DNA of 64,000 nt from assembly GCF_017352115.1 (NCBI RefSeq), contig NZ_CP071448.1:4004001-4068000 (forward strand), given 5' to 3'. The position numbers and the translations under genes were made by a program. A model generated the notes under the pieces. That model was not told the origin of the DNA. It made no database searches and worked only from the letters and a program-made list of their open reading frames with translations. This document shows positions 8,433 through 17,567 of this stretch, in pieces. This stretch comes from Flavobacterium endoglycinae. Lineage in GTDB: Bacteria > Bacteroidota > Bacteroidia > Flavobacteriales > Flavobacteriaceae. How positions within the stretch are numbered: the stretch's first letter is position 1; each line of letters opens with the position of its first letter.

Positions 8433-9017
8433 TTAAACCTTCACGTGTCCCCAGTTTTCTCCGCTGGCAATTCTGCGGATCTGCATTTCGCTTACGCCGA
8501 ATTGTTTGGCAATCATTTTCAAGCGGGTTTTTTGTTCTGGTCTTGAAAGGATTTTTTTAATAAGCATCACTTTTGTAGTGGTTAACTTTCTGCCGTCGGC
8601 TTTTAAGTTGTGTTCGATCAGGTTTTTTTTCGCCTGAATTACACGCGGACTTTTGCGGCTGTGGGCCATCATTTCTTGTTTGGTTGCCCAGCGTAAATTT
8701 TTTACGTCGTCGTTACTTCTGTTATAATCTAAATGAAGTACATAGGTTTGATCTTCAGAATCTTTTGGGATGAAATATTGGGCAACTAATTTGTAGAGAA
8801 ACAAATATTTATTGATGATTTTGTCGTCTTTTTTGACTTTAAATCTAAAAGTTGGATATCCATCGCTTAAACCTCCTTTTAGGATTCGTCCGTTTTCAAT
8901 TTCGTCTGTAAAACTAATTAATCGGCCTCTGTTTGAAATGGCATATTTAAGCTGCAATGATGCGTTTATTTCTATTTCTTTGAATTGTTCATCAGGATAA
9001 AATCGTGTGTGTGGCAT
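8433..9017 (-). CDS. NUMOD4 / HNH-like endonuclease-family protein
   Basis: 194 residues. Residues 20-60 fit NUMOD4 (YAISNRGRLISF, then GYPTFRF). Residues 92-112 resemble an HNH core (VLHLDYNRSNDDVKNLRWAT, with H95) but lack the first His of the usual H-H-x-D pair, so activity is uncertain. Residues about 143-190 form a helix-turn-helix (AKQFGVSEMQIRRIASG). Homing endonucleases of introns and phages carry these modules, yet the gene has no intron, intein or phage neighbours. In Flavobacterium it may be a domesticated DNA-binding protein. A TATCTTTG box at 9045-9052 could be its -7 element. Confidence 0.75.
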   Translation of the reverse strand: MPHTRFYPDEQFKEIEINASLQLKYAISNRGRLISFTDEIENGRILKGGLSDGYPTFRFKVKKDDKIINKYLFLYKLVAQYFIPKDSEDQTYVLHLDYNRSNDDVKNLRWATKQEMMAHSRKSPRVIQAKKNLIEHNLKADGRKLTTTKVMLIKKILSRPEQKTRLKMIAKQFGVSEMQIRRIASGENWGHVKV

Positions 9018-9241
9018 AGCTCTTTTTCATTTGAATTTGTCTCTCAAAGATAAATAAATGGAAAATGAATATGGCTATACAGCTGCTTGTAAACCTTGAA
9101 TTTTATGATTCTTATAACGCTATTTTAACGTTTTAAAGTGATTTTAATACTTTTTTGAGAGATTTTAATTCACAAATTAGGAATAATTCAGTTTTCTAAT
9201 TTTAGAGAAAAAGTTAAATTTTAAGAAAAATGAACTAAAAA

Positions 9242-10006
9242 TTACTGATCGAGCCAGTTTTTAAAATTGGTGATTTCTTTTTTACTAATGATGATTGGAT
9301 CATTTTCGATTGGAGGTACTGTAAGGATCAATTCTATTTTTTGGTGAGAGTGTTTTATAACCTCTTTTATAATATGTCGGCTTACAATATATTTTCGGTT
9401 TACTTTAAAAAACAGAAAGGGATCGAGACTGTTTATAATATCGGTTAGTGTGCTGTTGTATAGAAAGCTGTTGCCCGATTTTACGTAAATAAAAAGGTGT
9501 TTTCCCGAAGCTGCAAAAAAAGTAATATCAGATTCGTTTATCGAAATGAGTTTATAGCCGTGGTTTACCAGAAAATGACGTTGAATTTTATTGGTTTCAG
9601 GGTTTTCTATTGCAACTAAAGATTGCAGGGGAGCATCGGCATTAAAGCTGTCTTTTATTTTTTTGAATTTTGTCAGGGCTTCTAATAGTTCCTGTTCTTC
9701 AAAAGGTTTTAAAAGATAATCAATTGTAAAGTGTTTGAAAACCGAAATAGCATAAGAATCATAAGCGGTAACAAAAATTACGGGACATGCTATAGTTGCT
9801 TTTTCGAAGATTTCAAGACTTTTTCCATCGCCTAGATGGATGTCCATAAAAGCTAAGTCGACATTGTTTTCGCTAAAAAAGACGACGGCTTCTTTTACAG
9901 ATTTTAAAACTGTAATCTCGGCAATCTGCAAAATGTCCTGCTGTTCTAAAATCGATTTTAGATAATCTGAAGCAAGATATTCGTCTTCAATAATGGCAAT
10001 TCTCAT
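9242..10006 (-). CDS. LytTR-family response regulator
   Basis: 254 residues. The N-terminal receiver domain (about 1-120) has acidic residues D8/E9, phosphoacceptor D55 (LAFMDIHLGDG) and K at KPFEEQEL. A LytTR DNA-binding domain covers about 145-254 (FFAASGKHLFIYVKSG, then FKVNRKYIVSRHII). The natural partner is the LytS-type kinase at 17568-19139; SusD, SusC and a protease gene lie between them. It is likely a transcription activator or repressor of that nutrient locus. A terminator separates it from susD, so it has its own transcript. Confidence 0.92.
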   Translation of the reverse strand: MRIAIIEDEYLASDYLKSILEQQDILQIAEITVLKSVKEAVVFFSENNVDLAFMDIHLGDGKSLEIFEKATIACPVIFVTAYDSYAISVFKHFTIDYLLKPFEEQELLEALTKFKKIKDSFNADAPLQSLVAIENPETNKIQRHFLVNHGYKLISINESDITFFAASGKHLFIYVKSGNSFLYNSTLTDIINSLDPFLFFKVNRKYIVSRHIIKEVIKHSHQKIELILTVPPIENDPIIISKKEITNFKNWLDQ

Positions 10007-10153
10007 TTGCTTTTGGATAAGTTATAGGTTCATTTTTGATGTGAAACCCTATTTTCATTTTGCAAATATAATTTTCTCTGCTTTTTTTACAAGTATGTTT
10101 TTAATGTTGTTTTAATTTTTACTCTAATTCAGAATTATTTTATGGTTTACAAA

Positions 10154-10186
10154 CAAAAAAGGCCCAGTTTTAAACTGAGCCTTTTT
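10154..10186 (-). terminator. Terminator of the protease-SusC-SusD unit
   Basis: GGCCCAGTTT / AAACTGAGCC inverted repeat flanked by A- and T-runs, 17 bases past the SusD stop. Confidence 0.8.
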
Positions 10187-10202
10187 CAAGATTTAATAGG
10201 TA

Positions 10203-11522
10203 TTATAGATTGGGATTGTTTAATCTCGCGTTTGCAGGATAAATAATCGTGTAACGCGGATCGTTTTGCATCAAAGTAAAATTGTCTCCATCAAATGTGT
10301 GAACGATTTGTTTTTGAGACGTTCTTCTCAAATCAAACCAACGTTGTCCTTCAACAACAAACTCACGTTGTCTTTCTGCATAGATGAAATTGGTTAAATC
10401 AGCAGCATTCATTGCGCTAACTTCAATTTCAAGCTGTACATAAGCAGCTGCCGTATATCTGTTTTTGATGAAACTTAAAACAGTTGTTTTTGCATCGGCA
10501 ATGTTATTTAGTTTTAATGAAGTTTCTGCTTTTGTTAAATACAATTCTGAAGTTCTAAATGAACATTTTTGATCGTCATTTCCTCCTTTTTGAATTCTGA
10601 AACGGCTTCCGCTTGCTAAAAAGTAAAGAGGGAAACGTAAATCAGCAGTTTTGTTGTAAGCCGCAATTAATTCTGGAGAAGCATATGAAGCTCCTTTAAG
10701 TCCATTAATGTAACCATCTTCAAGTGCTAAAATAGATTCTTTTGAATCGTATTTAGTAGCAAAAACAGAAGTTGCTTTTAAGTCAACAAGTTCGCTTTTG
10801 ATTGCTAAACCTTTGTTTGCCGCATCTAAAGATTTCTGCCATTGCTGTACGTGTAGGTAAACACGGCTTTCTAAACTGTATAAAGCTACTTTAGAAAAAC
10901 GGTAATTAAGTCCTTTTGTTTGAGAAGCAACATTAATTAATTCTTCTGCTTTGTTAGTGTCAGAAATAATCTGGTTGTAAATTACTTCAACACTTTGTGG
11001 AACGAAAGCTTGTTCTAGATCTATTTCTAAAGCCAAAGGAACACCTTTGTCTGAACCAGCTGTTGAAGCATTGTAAGGTTTTCCGAATAGGTTAACCAAA
11101 TCAAAATAAGCCATAGCTCTTAAAGCATACGCTTCTCCTACTAATTGATTTTTTTCTGGTGAATCAGCTAATTTTACTGATGCTTCATTAATGATTACGT
11201 TAGTATAAAAAATTACACTATAAAGATCTTGGTACTGAAAAGTTGCAGTAAGACGATCAGGATTGGTGTCTTTCCAAGTGTAGATGTCTTTAAAAACGGT
11301 AATTTCATCTGCAAACTCGTTCATTGTTAATTCGTCTGTACGAAGCGCAGTTAATGACTTGTGTTCAGGGTACAGATAATATCCATTTGTTAATACGGCA
11401 CGATATTGATCTAAAGTTTCTGGAATAACTCGACCAACTGGCTGAATATCCAGATAATCATCGCAGCTTGTTACTGTAATTGCAGCAACAAAAAGTACTA
11501 TATATTGTGAGATTTTTTTCAT
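10203..11522 (-). CDS. SusD/RagB-like outer-membrane nutrient-binding lipoprotein
   Basis: 439 residues. Lipobox ending at C20 (VTSC-DDYLDIQPVG), then the typical SusD start D-Y-L-D-I-Q-P and the C-terminal block (AERQREFVVEGQRWFDLRRT). It caps the SusC barrel and binds ligand at the cell surface. It starts 11 bases after SusC and ends at a terminator. The protease gene upstream suggests peptides as ligand, but that is inference. Confidence 0.93.
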   Translation of the reverse strand: MKKISQYIVLFVAAITVTSCDDYLDIQPVGRVIPETLDQYRAVLTNGYYLYPEHKSLTALRTDELTMNEFADEITVFKDIYTWKDTNPDRLTATFQYQDLYSVIFYTNVIINEASVKLADSPEKNQLVGEAYALRAMAYFDLVNLFGKPYNASTAGSDKGVPLALEIDLEQAFVPQSVEVIYNQIISDTNKAEELINVASQTKGLNYRFSKVALYSLESRVYLHVQQWQKSLDAANKGLAIKSELVDLKATSVFATKYDSKESILALEDGYINGLKGASYASPELIAAYNKTADLRFPLYFLASGSRFRIQKGGNDDQKCSFRTSELYLTKAETSLKLNNIADAKTTVLSFIKNRYTAAAYVQLEIEVSAMNAADLTNFIYAERQREFVVEGQRWFDLRRTSQKQIVHTFDGDNFTLMQNDPRYTIIYPANARLNNPNL

Positions 11523-11533
11523 CTTTAATTGTA

Positions 11534-14500
11534 TTAGAAAGTTACATTACATCCTAAAGTGAATGATTTAGGAACTGGTTGAGCATAAATATTTCCAAAA
11601 GTTTCAGGGTCAAAGTAACCTTTGTAATCAGAACTGATTACGAATAAGTTTCTTGCCTCAACATTGAATCTAATGCTGGCAATATTGATTTGGTCTGTAA
11701 AGGCTTTAGGGAATGTATATCCTAAACGAATACTGCTTAATCTCATATAACTCATTTCGCTAACCCATGTATCTAAATAATTTAGGGTAGTAATTTGATT
11801 TGCACCAGAGTACCATAAGTATGCCATGTAAGAATCTCCAGCTGATAAATCTTTACCGTTAATTGCAGGTAAGTTAGAAGATGTATTTGTTGGTGACCAT
11901 GCATCTAAAATGTCTCTACTGTAGTTTTGACCTCTGTCTACTAATGTTCCGTTGTATGGAGGAGTTCTGGTTACAGTCTGCTTAATATTGAAAGAAGCAG
12001 CAATAGTTAAATCAAAATTATGAACTTTAAAAGTATTCGTAAGACCTCCTGTAAATTTAGGATCTCTGTCGCCTAAATAAGTAAACAAATCTCTAAACTC
12101 ACTTGAAGTTAATTTTGATTGCGTAAGTTCTCCTGGGAAGAAGTCAGCAAAAGGATCGTATAAACCAAAGAATGTTTGTGTATTTACTGTTTCTCCTTTT
12201 TTGTTTACAAATAAAGGATATCCATTTTCATCAATTCCATTTGTTTTAAATCCAAATACAGCATTTACAGGACGACCTTCTCTGCTTGGGAAATAATCTG
12301 TGTCACGAACTGCTATACGATCAACATTACTTTTGTTGTGAGAGAAGTTAATACTTGTATTCCATTTAAAGTTTGGACGGTCAATGTTTTTTGTAGACAA
12401 AGTAATCTCATAACCTTTGTTACTTACTTGTGCCCAGTTCATGTTTGTATATTCAAAACCATTTTCTAATGGAAGAGATCTTAAACCAATTAAGTCAGTA
12501 CTTTTTCTTCCGTACAAATCAGTTACAATGCTAATACGGTTGTTGAAAAGTCCAATATCAGCTCCAACGTTTGTGTTTGTAGTTTTTTCCCAACGTAATT
12601 TTTCATTAGGCGGACTGTCTACATTAATGATTGGTTCAGTTTGTCCTGGTAAAATAACAACAGATCCATTAGTACCCATTACATAAGGAGAAGTGTTTTT
12701 GTCGATATTTCCTTGTAAACCGTAAGAAGCACGAAGTCTTAAGTTAGAAAGTGTTAAATTATCTTTTAAGAAATCTTCTTCAGAAACTGCCCATGAAGCA
12801 GATGTTGACCACAATGGTAAATATTTGTATTTTGGATCTACACCAAATAAATCTGATCCGTCGTATCTAACACTACCAAAAACACTATACTTTCTGTCGT
12901 ATGTATAAGAAGCTGTTGCGAAGAATGATGCAAAAGCATTTTCGTTATCGGTTTTAGTATAAGTTCTGTAATCAGGATTGTTAATATTAGTAGTATTAGG
13001 GAAAAGGATCTGCTGTGTAGTTAGATTATTTTTATCAAAACCAAATCCTTTTGTAGAAACACTTGTATTGTAATTTCTTCTTAACTCATTACCAACCATA
13101 GCTTCAACTTCATGTTTTTCATTAAACGTTTTGTTGTAATGAACCATTGTTTTTAGGTTGTACTGGAAAAAATCTGTGTTTGTATTTTGAATAATACCTC
13201 CAACAGGTAAGAAATAATTGAAAGCACCGTTACTAAAATAACGTGTTTTTTCTCTTTGTTTTCTAGTATAATACGTGTCTTTAGCAGCATATTTTTCACT
13301 AGATGTATTGTCTAACTGTAAACCTAATTGCGAAGTTACTTTTAAGTCTTTAGTTATTTTATATTCGGCATCTAATAAAGCTTTTAAAGCTCTTGTTTTT
13401 AAATCATAAGAAGTGTTTGCTCTTTCTTCTAAGAAGTTGAAAGGAACGTAACGCTCTGAGTAACCTGCGATATCCTGATCGTATTTATAACTTCCATCAG
13501 CATTGTATGGAGTTAAATATGGATTTACGTTTCTTGAATAGTTAGCAGGATTTGTAAATGCATCTGTATCTGTTAAGTAAGATGTAGTTTTGTTTTCAGA
13601 ACCAAAGATACCAATACCAACCTTGAATTTATCTGTGATTTCGTAGTTGTTTTTTAATGTTAAGTTGTAACGTTTGAACCCTGTTCCAACAGTTGTTCCT
13701 TTTTCGTCGAAGTAACCTACAGAAAAGTAGTAATCTGATTTTTCACCACCGCCAGATAGACTTAAACCATGCTGTGTATTGATAGCCGTTTGGTACAATA
13801 AGTTACCCCAGTTTGTGTTATTTCCTCTTAAAGAATTGATAGATTGTTGTGTTGCAGGAGTTAAAGCAGAAAATCCGCCAGTTCTGTAAGCATCTAATTC
13901 ACCAGACCCGTTTAGGATACGAGAAATGTCTCCACCAGTGTCTCTGTATGTTAATTCTGGACGACTTGCCATGTTAAGTTCTAAATCAACTTTTTCGCTT
14001 GCATTCATCAAGTTTAATTTAGAAAACTCAGGTCTTTGTGTAATAAAAGTATTGGTGTTAAAACTTACCACCATTTTACCTGCTTTACCTCTTTTAGTAG
14101 TAATTACGATTACACCATTTGCAGCACGAGCACCATAAATAGCTGTTGCAGCGGCATCTTTTAAAATTGTAATGTCTTTAATATCATCTGGGTTTAAACC
14201 AGCGATTGAATAATTAGTAAGATTATCAATGTTGTCCTTATCGTAGTTTTTTGGAACTTCATTGCTCTCTAATGGTAAACCATCTAGTACCCATAAAGGA
14301 TCTTGTGTACCATTAAGAGAAGCAGTACCCCTGATTCTAATTTTAGCAGGTGCTCCAGGAGCTCCAGATGGCGTACTTACAGCAACTCCGGCAATTTGTC
14401 CTACCAATAATTGGTCAATGCTCGAAACTCCAGTCTGCTGGATTGCAGCCATGTCGATTTTTGTAACCGCAGCAGTAAGTTTTCTTTTCTCAATTTTTTG

Positions 14501-14872
14501 GTAACCAGTTACAACAACCTCTTGAAGTTTTGCTGTTTCAGATTTTAAGTTGACTGTATAATTTTTTTGACCGTCTAATTCAAGAGTATACGATTTGTAT
14601 CCCATGAAAGTAACTCTCAAAGAAGTAATATTTTTTGCGATTTTCAGGGAAAATTTACCGTCGAAATCTGTAGTAGTTCCAATAGCTTCACTCTGAATAA
14701 TACCTGCCATAGCAGTTTTGTTTGAGATCGAATTATTCTCAACGAAGATAGACGCACCCGGAATTGGCGACAAGTCTGCTTCATCTTGAATGATCCCCGT
14801 AATAGTTCGGGTTTCCTGCGAGTATCCTGCGATGGCCAGGAACAGCAGTAAGGCATGTAGAATTTTTTTCAT
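11534..14872 (-). CDS. SusC/RagA-type TonB-dependent transporter
   Basis: 1112 residues. Signal peptide, a carboxypeptidase-regulatory-like domain (about 22-110), plug (LLVGQIAGVAV near 155; AIYGARAANGVIVITTKRGK near 245-265) and a beta-barrel ending in an aromatic residue (FTLGCNVTF). The N-terminal domain carries about 14 extra residues (NKTAMAGIIQSEAIG) between the usual GASI and TTTDFDG segments. Outer membrane; energy from TonB-ExbBD. It lies 15 bases after the metalloprotease gene and directly before its SusD. Confidence 0.95.
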   Translation of the reverse strand: MKKILHALLLFLAIAGYSQETRTITGIIQDEADLSPIPGASIFVENNSISNKTAMAGIIQSEAIGTTTDFDGKFSLKIAKNITSLRVTFMGYKSYTLELDGQKNYTVNLKSETAKLQEVVVTGYQKIEKRKLTAAVTKIDMAAIQQTGVSSIDQLLVGQIAGVAVSTPSGAPGAPAKIRIRGTASLNGTQDPLWVLDGLPLESNEVPKNYDKDNIDNLTNYSIAGLNPDDIKDITILKDAAATAIYGARAANGVIVITTKRGKAGKMVVSFNTNTFITQRPEFSKLNLMNASEKVDLELNMASRPELTYRDTGGDISRILNGSGELDAYRTGGFSALTPATQQSINSLRGNNTNWGNLLYQTAINTQHGLSLSGGGEKSDYYFSVGYFDEKGTTVGTGFKRYNLTLKNNYEITDKFKVGIGIFGSENKTTSYLTDTDAFTNPANYSRNVNPYLTPYNADGSYKYDQDIAGYSERYVPFNFLEERANTSYDLKTRALKALLDAEYKITKDLKVTSQLGLQLDNTSSEKYAAKDTYYTRKQREKTRYFSNGAFNYFLPVGGIIQNTNTDFFQYNLKTMVHYNKTFNEKHEVEAMVGNELRRNYNTSVSTKGFGFDKNNLTTQQILFPNTTNINNPDYRTYTKTDNENAFASFFATASYTYDRKYSVFGSVRYDGSDLFGVDPKYKYLPLWSTSASWAVSEEDFLKDNLTLSNLRLRASYGLQGNIDKNTSPYVMGTNGSVVILPGQTEPIINVDSPPNEKLRWEKTTNTNVGADIGLFNNRISIVTDLYGRKSTDLIGLRSLPLENGFEYTNMNWAQVSNKGYEITLSTKNIDRPNFKWNTSINFSHNKSNVDRIAVRDTDYFPSREGRPVNAVFGFKTNGIDENGYPLFVNKKGETVNTQTFFGLYDPFADFFPGELTQSKLTSSEFRDLFTYLGDRDPKFTGGLTNTFKVHNFDLTIAASFNIKQTVTRTPPYNGTLVDRGQNYSRDILDAWSPTNTSSNLPAINGKDLSAGDSYMAYLWYSGANQITTLNYLDTWVSEMSYMRLSSIRLGYTFPKAFTDQINIASIRFNVEARNLFVISSDYKGYFDPETFGNIYAQPVPKSFTLGCNVTF

Positions 14873-14887
14873 GTTTTGGGTTATGTA

Positions 14888-17482
14888 TTAAAAGGTTGTA
14901 TTATTTAGGGCTTTATCGATTCGTTGTATTAAATCGCGGTAATGATTTTGGGTCGATTGATCTCCGGTACTTCTTTTTGTTCTTAATAACTGAAGTACTT
15001 TACTCAATTCTCCCTTTTTATCAGATGTTACTTCTGTAACTCTTTTTAAGAAAGAATTATTAATGTTTCTCGCCATATGTGCATCATCTACAGAGCATAA
15101 ATGAGGCATTTGTAATGTTTCTTGTATTTGGATTGTTTTTTTAACATCCGTTTTTTCAAATAATTTATTGGTCGAAACAATTAAAACATCTACATAATTC
15201 TTTTGTGTCATACGTTCTAAAATGCTCAGCGATTTGTTTTGAATAGTTCCTGCAAATACACTTTGATGTAATTTTTGGAATAAATCATTTACGGTAAAAA
15301 CCTTCTCATTGGTTTTATTTCGCTGGTATAATTCATTTTCTGTCATTCGAAGTAAACGGTCATCGCTGAATAAGCTATACATAACGTCGTATTGTAATGC
15401 TCTTGACATTGTGTATGGTGTGTATTCATAAGGCCCAAAAGGAGAATCTTTCAGCGGATTTGTTTTGTCTAAAACGTCATTAAAAAATAACCATTGCGGA
15501 ATTGTAATTACATTTTTAACTAAATAATCTACCGCTCTTTTTTGCATTGCTGCAGGAACCGGAACATAACTTTGTTTGTTATCGCCATGAACCGTTGGGT
15601 TTAAGTAAACACCGCCAATATTGGTTAATACATGACCATTGTACGTTTGCCATTGTCCGATAGCTCCAATATAAAGTTTACCAGTTTGGTAGTAAGACTG
15701 ATCTTTATCGTAGGACCAGTTTAAGATATTATCGACCACACGTTTTAAGTTTTTTAAACCATATTCGCTGGCTTTAACCGCATCGTTACCTAAATCTTCT
15801 GATTGAGAACGAGGATCGATTACGTTTTCCTGCTGTTCGCCATAAAAATAAATGGGGTCATTTTGATGTTTTGTGATTAAGGCGTTCAGTCTTGCAGTTT
15901 CATTTTCGTTAGGCGAATACCATCTATAACCCCATTCAATAGCATATTTATCATATTCTCCAATTTTTGGAGTAATAACCGTTACGTTATCTTCTGGCTG
16001 AGCTACATAATTGTAACGAGCGTAATCCATAATTGACGGAGCTGTTCCGCCCATTTTTGCTGTAAATTCTTTAGAACGCAATGATTCTACATCATAAGCA
16101 AAAGAAGAACCCATATTATGTTTTAGACCAAAAGTATGTCCCACTTCATGCGATGATACAAAACGGATTGCTTCTCCCATATGTTCATCACTAAATGTAT
16201 TTCCTCTTGCTTTTGGGTCAATGGGTCCAGTCTGGATACGCATCCAGCTTTGTAAAGATGTCATCACATTATGCCACCAGATAATATCTGCCTCTATAAT
16301 CTCGCCGCTTCTTGGGTCAACAACCGATGGGCCCATAGCATTTGATTTTGGAGATGCAGCATAAGTGATAACTGAATAACGTACGTCGTCAATGTCAAAA
16401 TCCAAATCAGCTTCAGTAGGTTCTTTTGCAATAATGGCATTTTTAAAACCAGCTTTTTCAAAAGCAGCCTGCCAATCGTGTACCCCGTCAATGATGTACT
16501 TTCTCCATTGTTTTGGAGTAGATGGATCTATGTAGTAAACGATTGGTTTTTTAGGCTCTACTAATTCTCCTTTTAAATATTTTTCTTCGTCTTCTTTTTT
16601 AGGTTCTAAACGCCAGCGTGTAATCAGTTCTTTTTCAACCATTGCCTGCTGCGCGTCGGCAAAATACCAGTGTTTTTCACTGAAAAAACCAATTCGGTTA
16701 TCGGCATAACGAGGTTTCATTGGCTCTTTGTCCAATAGAATAATGTTACTTGTAACACCTAGTGTAACCGATAACGTTGGCCCGCCTTCACTCACTGAAG
16801 TCGTAAGTTGTGATTTAACCACTATGTTTTTAGGGAAAGATTTTAATCCTTCTATATATGACAAATCAGATTTTACAGAACCGCCAAAACCAATGTTGCT
16901 CAAAACATCATTGAAACTTTTTTGTTTTCCGTCGAAAATCTTATTTACTTTAATAACTACTGCACTCGAATCATTATTTTTGGTTTCAATGTCAAAAACT
17001 TCAATAATAGATTCAGAGAAATTATCAATAACCGATGCTGTGATGGCATCTTCTTTAGGTGAAGAAACTTTAGGTACGTATGATTTTACCCAGACTTTCT
17101 TTGCAATTGTATCTTTGTAAAAGGAAATAACTTTATTCTCATAATTCATTCCTTTGTTTAATCCGGCTTCATTAACTTGAAAGGGAACTTGCGACAATTT
17201 GTTTACAACTAGAAATTCCCTTTTAAATAAACTATCCTGAATTTCAAAATAAACATCGGTTTTAACTTGAATGATGTTGAAAAGTCCTTTTTTAACCGTT
17301 CCCTTTTTTACAAGATCATCGTATTTTTTACCTTTTTTGGCGTCAGTAGAATCTTTTTTTACAACTTCACTTTCTGTTTCTTTTTTCTTTTTCTTTTGGG
17401 CAAGAACTGTAACAGGAATGAACAATAATAAAATTAGTAAGCAGAATAATTTTATAGTATGCAGGAATGCCTTTCCCTTCAT
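14888..17482 (-). CDS. Secreted zinc-dependent metalloprotease (DUF5117/DUF4953 type)
   Basis: 864 residues with signal peptide (LLILLLFIPVTVLA) and a Lys-rich patch (QKKKKKETESEVVKK). The zinc-binding site HEVGHTFGLKHNM near residues 443-455 is a metzincin-type HExxHxxGxxH motif. A DUF5117-like domain lies before it (about 90-260) and a DUF4953-like domain holds and follows it. Such large proteases commonly sit beside SusCD pairs in Bacteroidetes; it probably trims protein for uptake. First gene of the protease-SusC-SusD unit, 85 bases after the kinase gene. Export route after the signal peptide is unclear; no T9SS tail is visible. Confidence 0.9.
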   Translation of the reverse strand: MKGKAFLHTIKLFCLLILLLFIPVTVLAQKKKKKETESEVVKKDSTDAKKGKKYDDLVKKGTVKKGLFNIIQVKTDVYFEIQDSLFKREFLVVNKLSQVPFQVNEAGLNKGMNYENKVISFYKDTIAKKVWVKSYVPKVSSPKEDAITASVIDNFSESIIEVFDIETKNNDSSAVVIKVNKIFDGKQKSFNDVLSNIGFGGSVKSDLSYIEGLKSFPKNIVVKSQLTTSVSEGGPTLSVTLGVTSNIILLDKEPMKPRYADNRIGFFSEKHWYFADAQQAMVEKELITRWRLEPKKEDEEKYLKGELVEPKKPIVYYIDPSTPKQWRKYIIDGVHDWQAAFEKAGFKNAIIAKEPTEADLDFDIDDVRYSVITYAASPKSNAMGPSVVDPRSGEIIEADIIWWHNVMTSLQSWMRIQTGPIDPKARGNTFSDEHMGEAIRFVSSHEVGHTFGLKHNMGSSFAYDVESLRSKEFTAKMGGTAPSIMDYARYNYVAQPEDNVTVITPKIGEYDKYAIEWGYRWYSPNENETARLNALITKHQNDPIYFYGEQQENVIDPRSQSEDLGNDAVKASEYGLKNLKRVVDNILNWSYDKDQSYYQTGKLYIGAIGQWQTYNGHVLTNIGGVYLNPTVHGDNKQSYVPVPAAMQKRAVDYLVKNVITIPQWLFFNDVLDKTNPLKDSPFGPYEYTPYTMSRALQYDVMYSLFSDDRLLRMTENELYQRNKTNEKVFTVNDLFQKLHQSVFAGTIQNKSLSILERMTQKNYVDVLIVSTNKLFEKTDVKKTIQIQETLQMPHLCSVDDAHMARNINNSFLKRVTEVTSDKKGELSKVLQLLRTKRSTGDQSTQNHYRDLIQRIDKALNNTTF

Positions 17483-17567
17483 TTTGGTGTTAAGTTTAAG
17501 TTAATTTTCGTCGAAACTATTCGATTTTGATTCAGAAAAAAAACAAAACGGAGTGAATGGCTTTTTT

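Noticed and set aside
8433..9017. NUMOD4/HNH gene as sign of a prophage, intron or mobile island
   Set aside because: No integrase, phage gene, intron boundary or change in base composition around it.
9054..9128. 23-codon frame upstream of the NUMOD4 gene
   Set aside because: No conserved feature, no partner gene spacing; indistinguishable from chance in AT-rich DNA.
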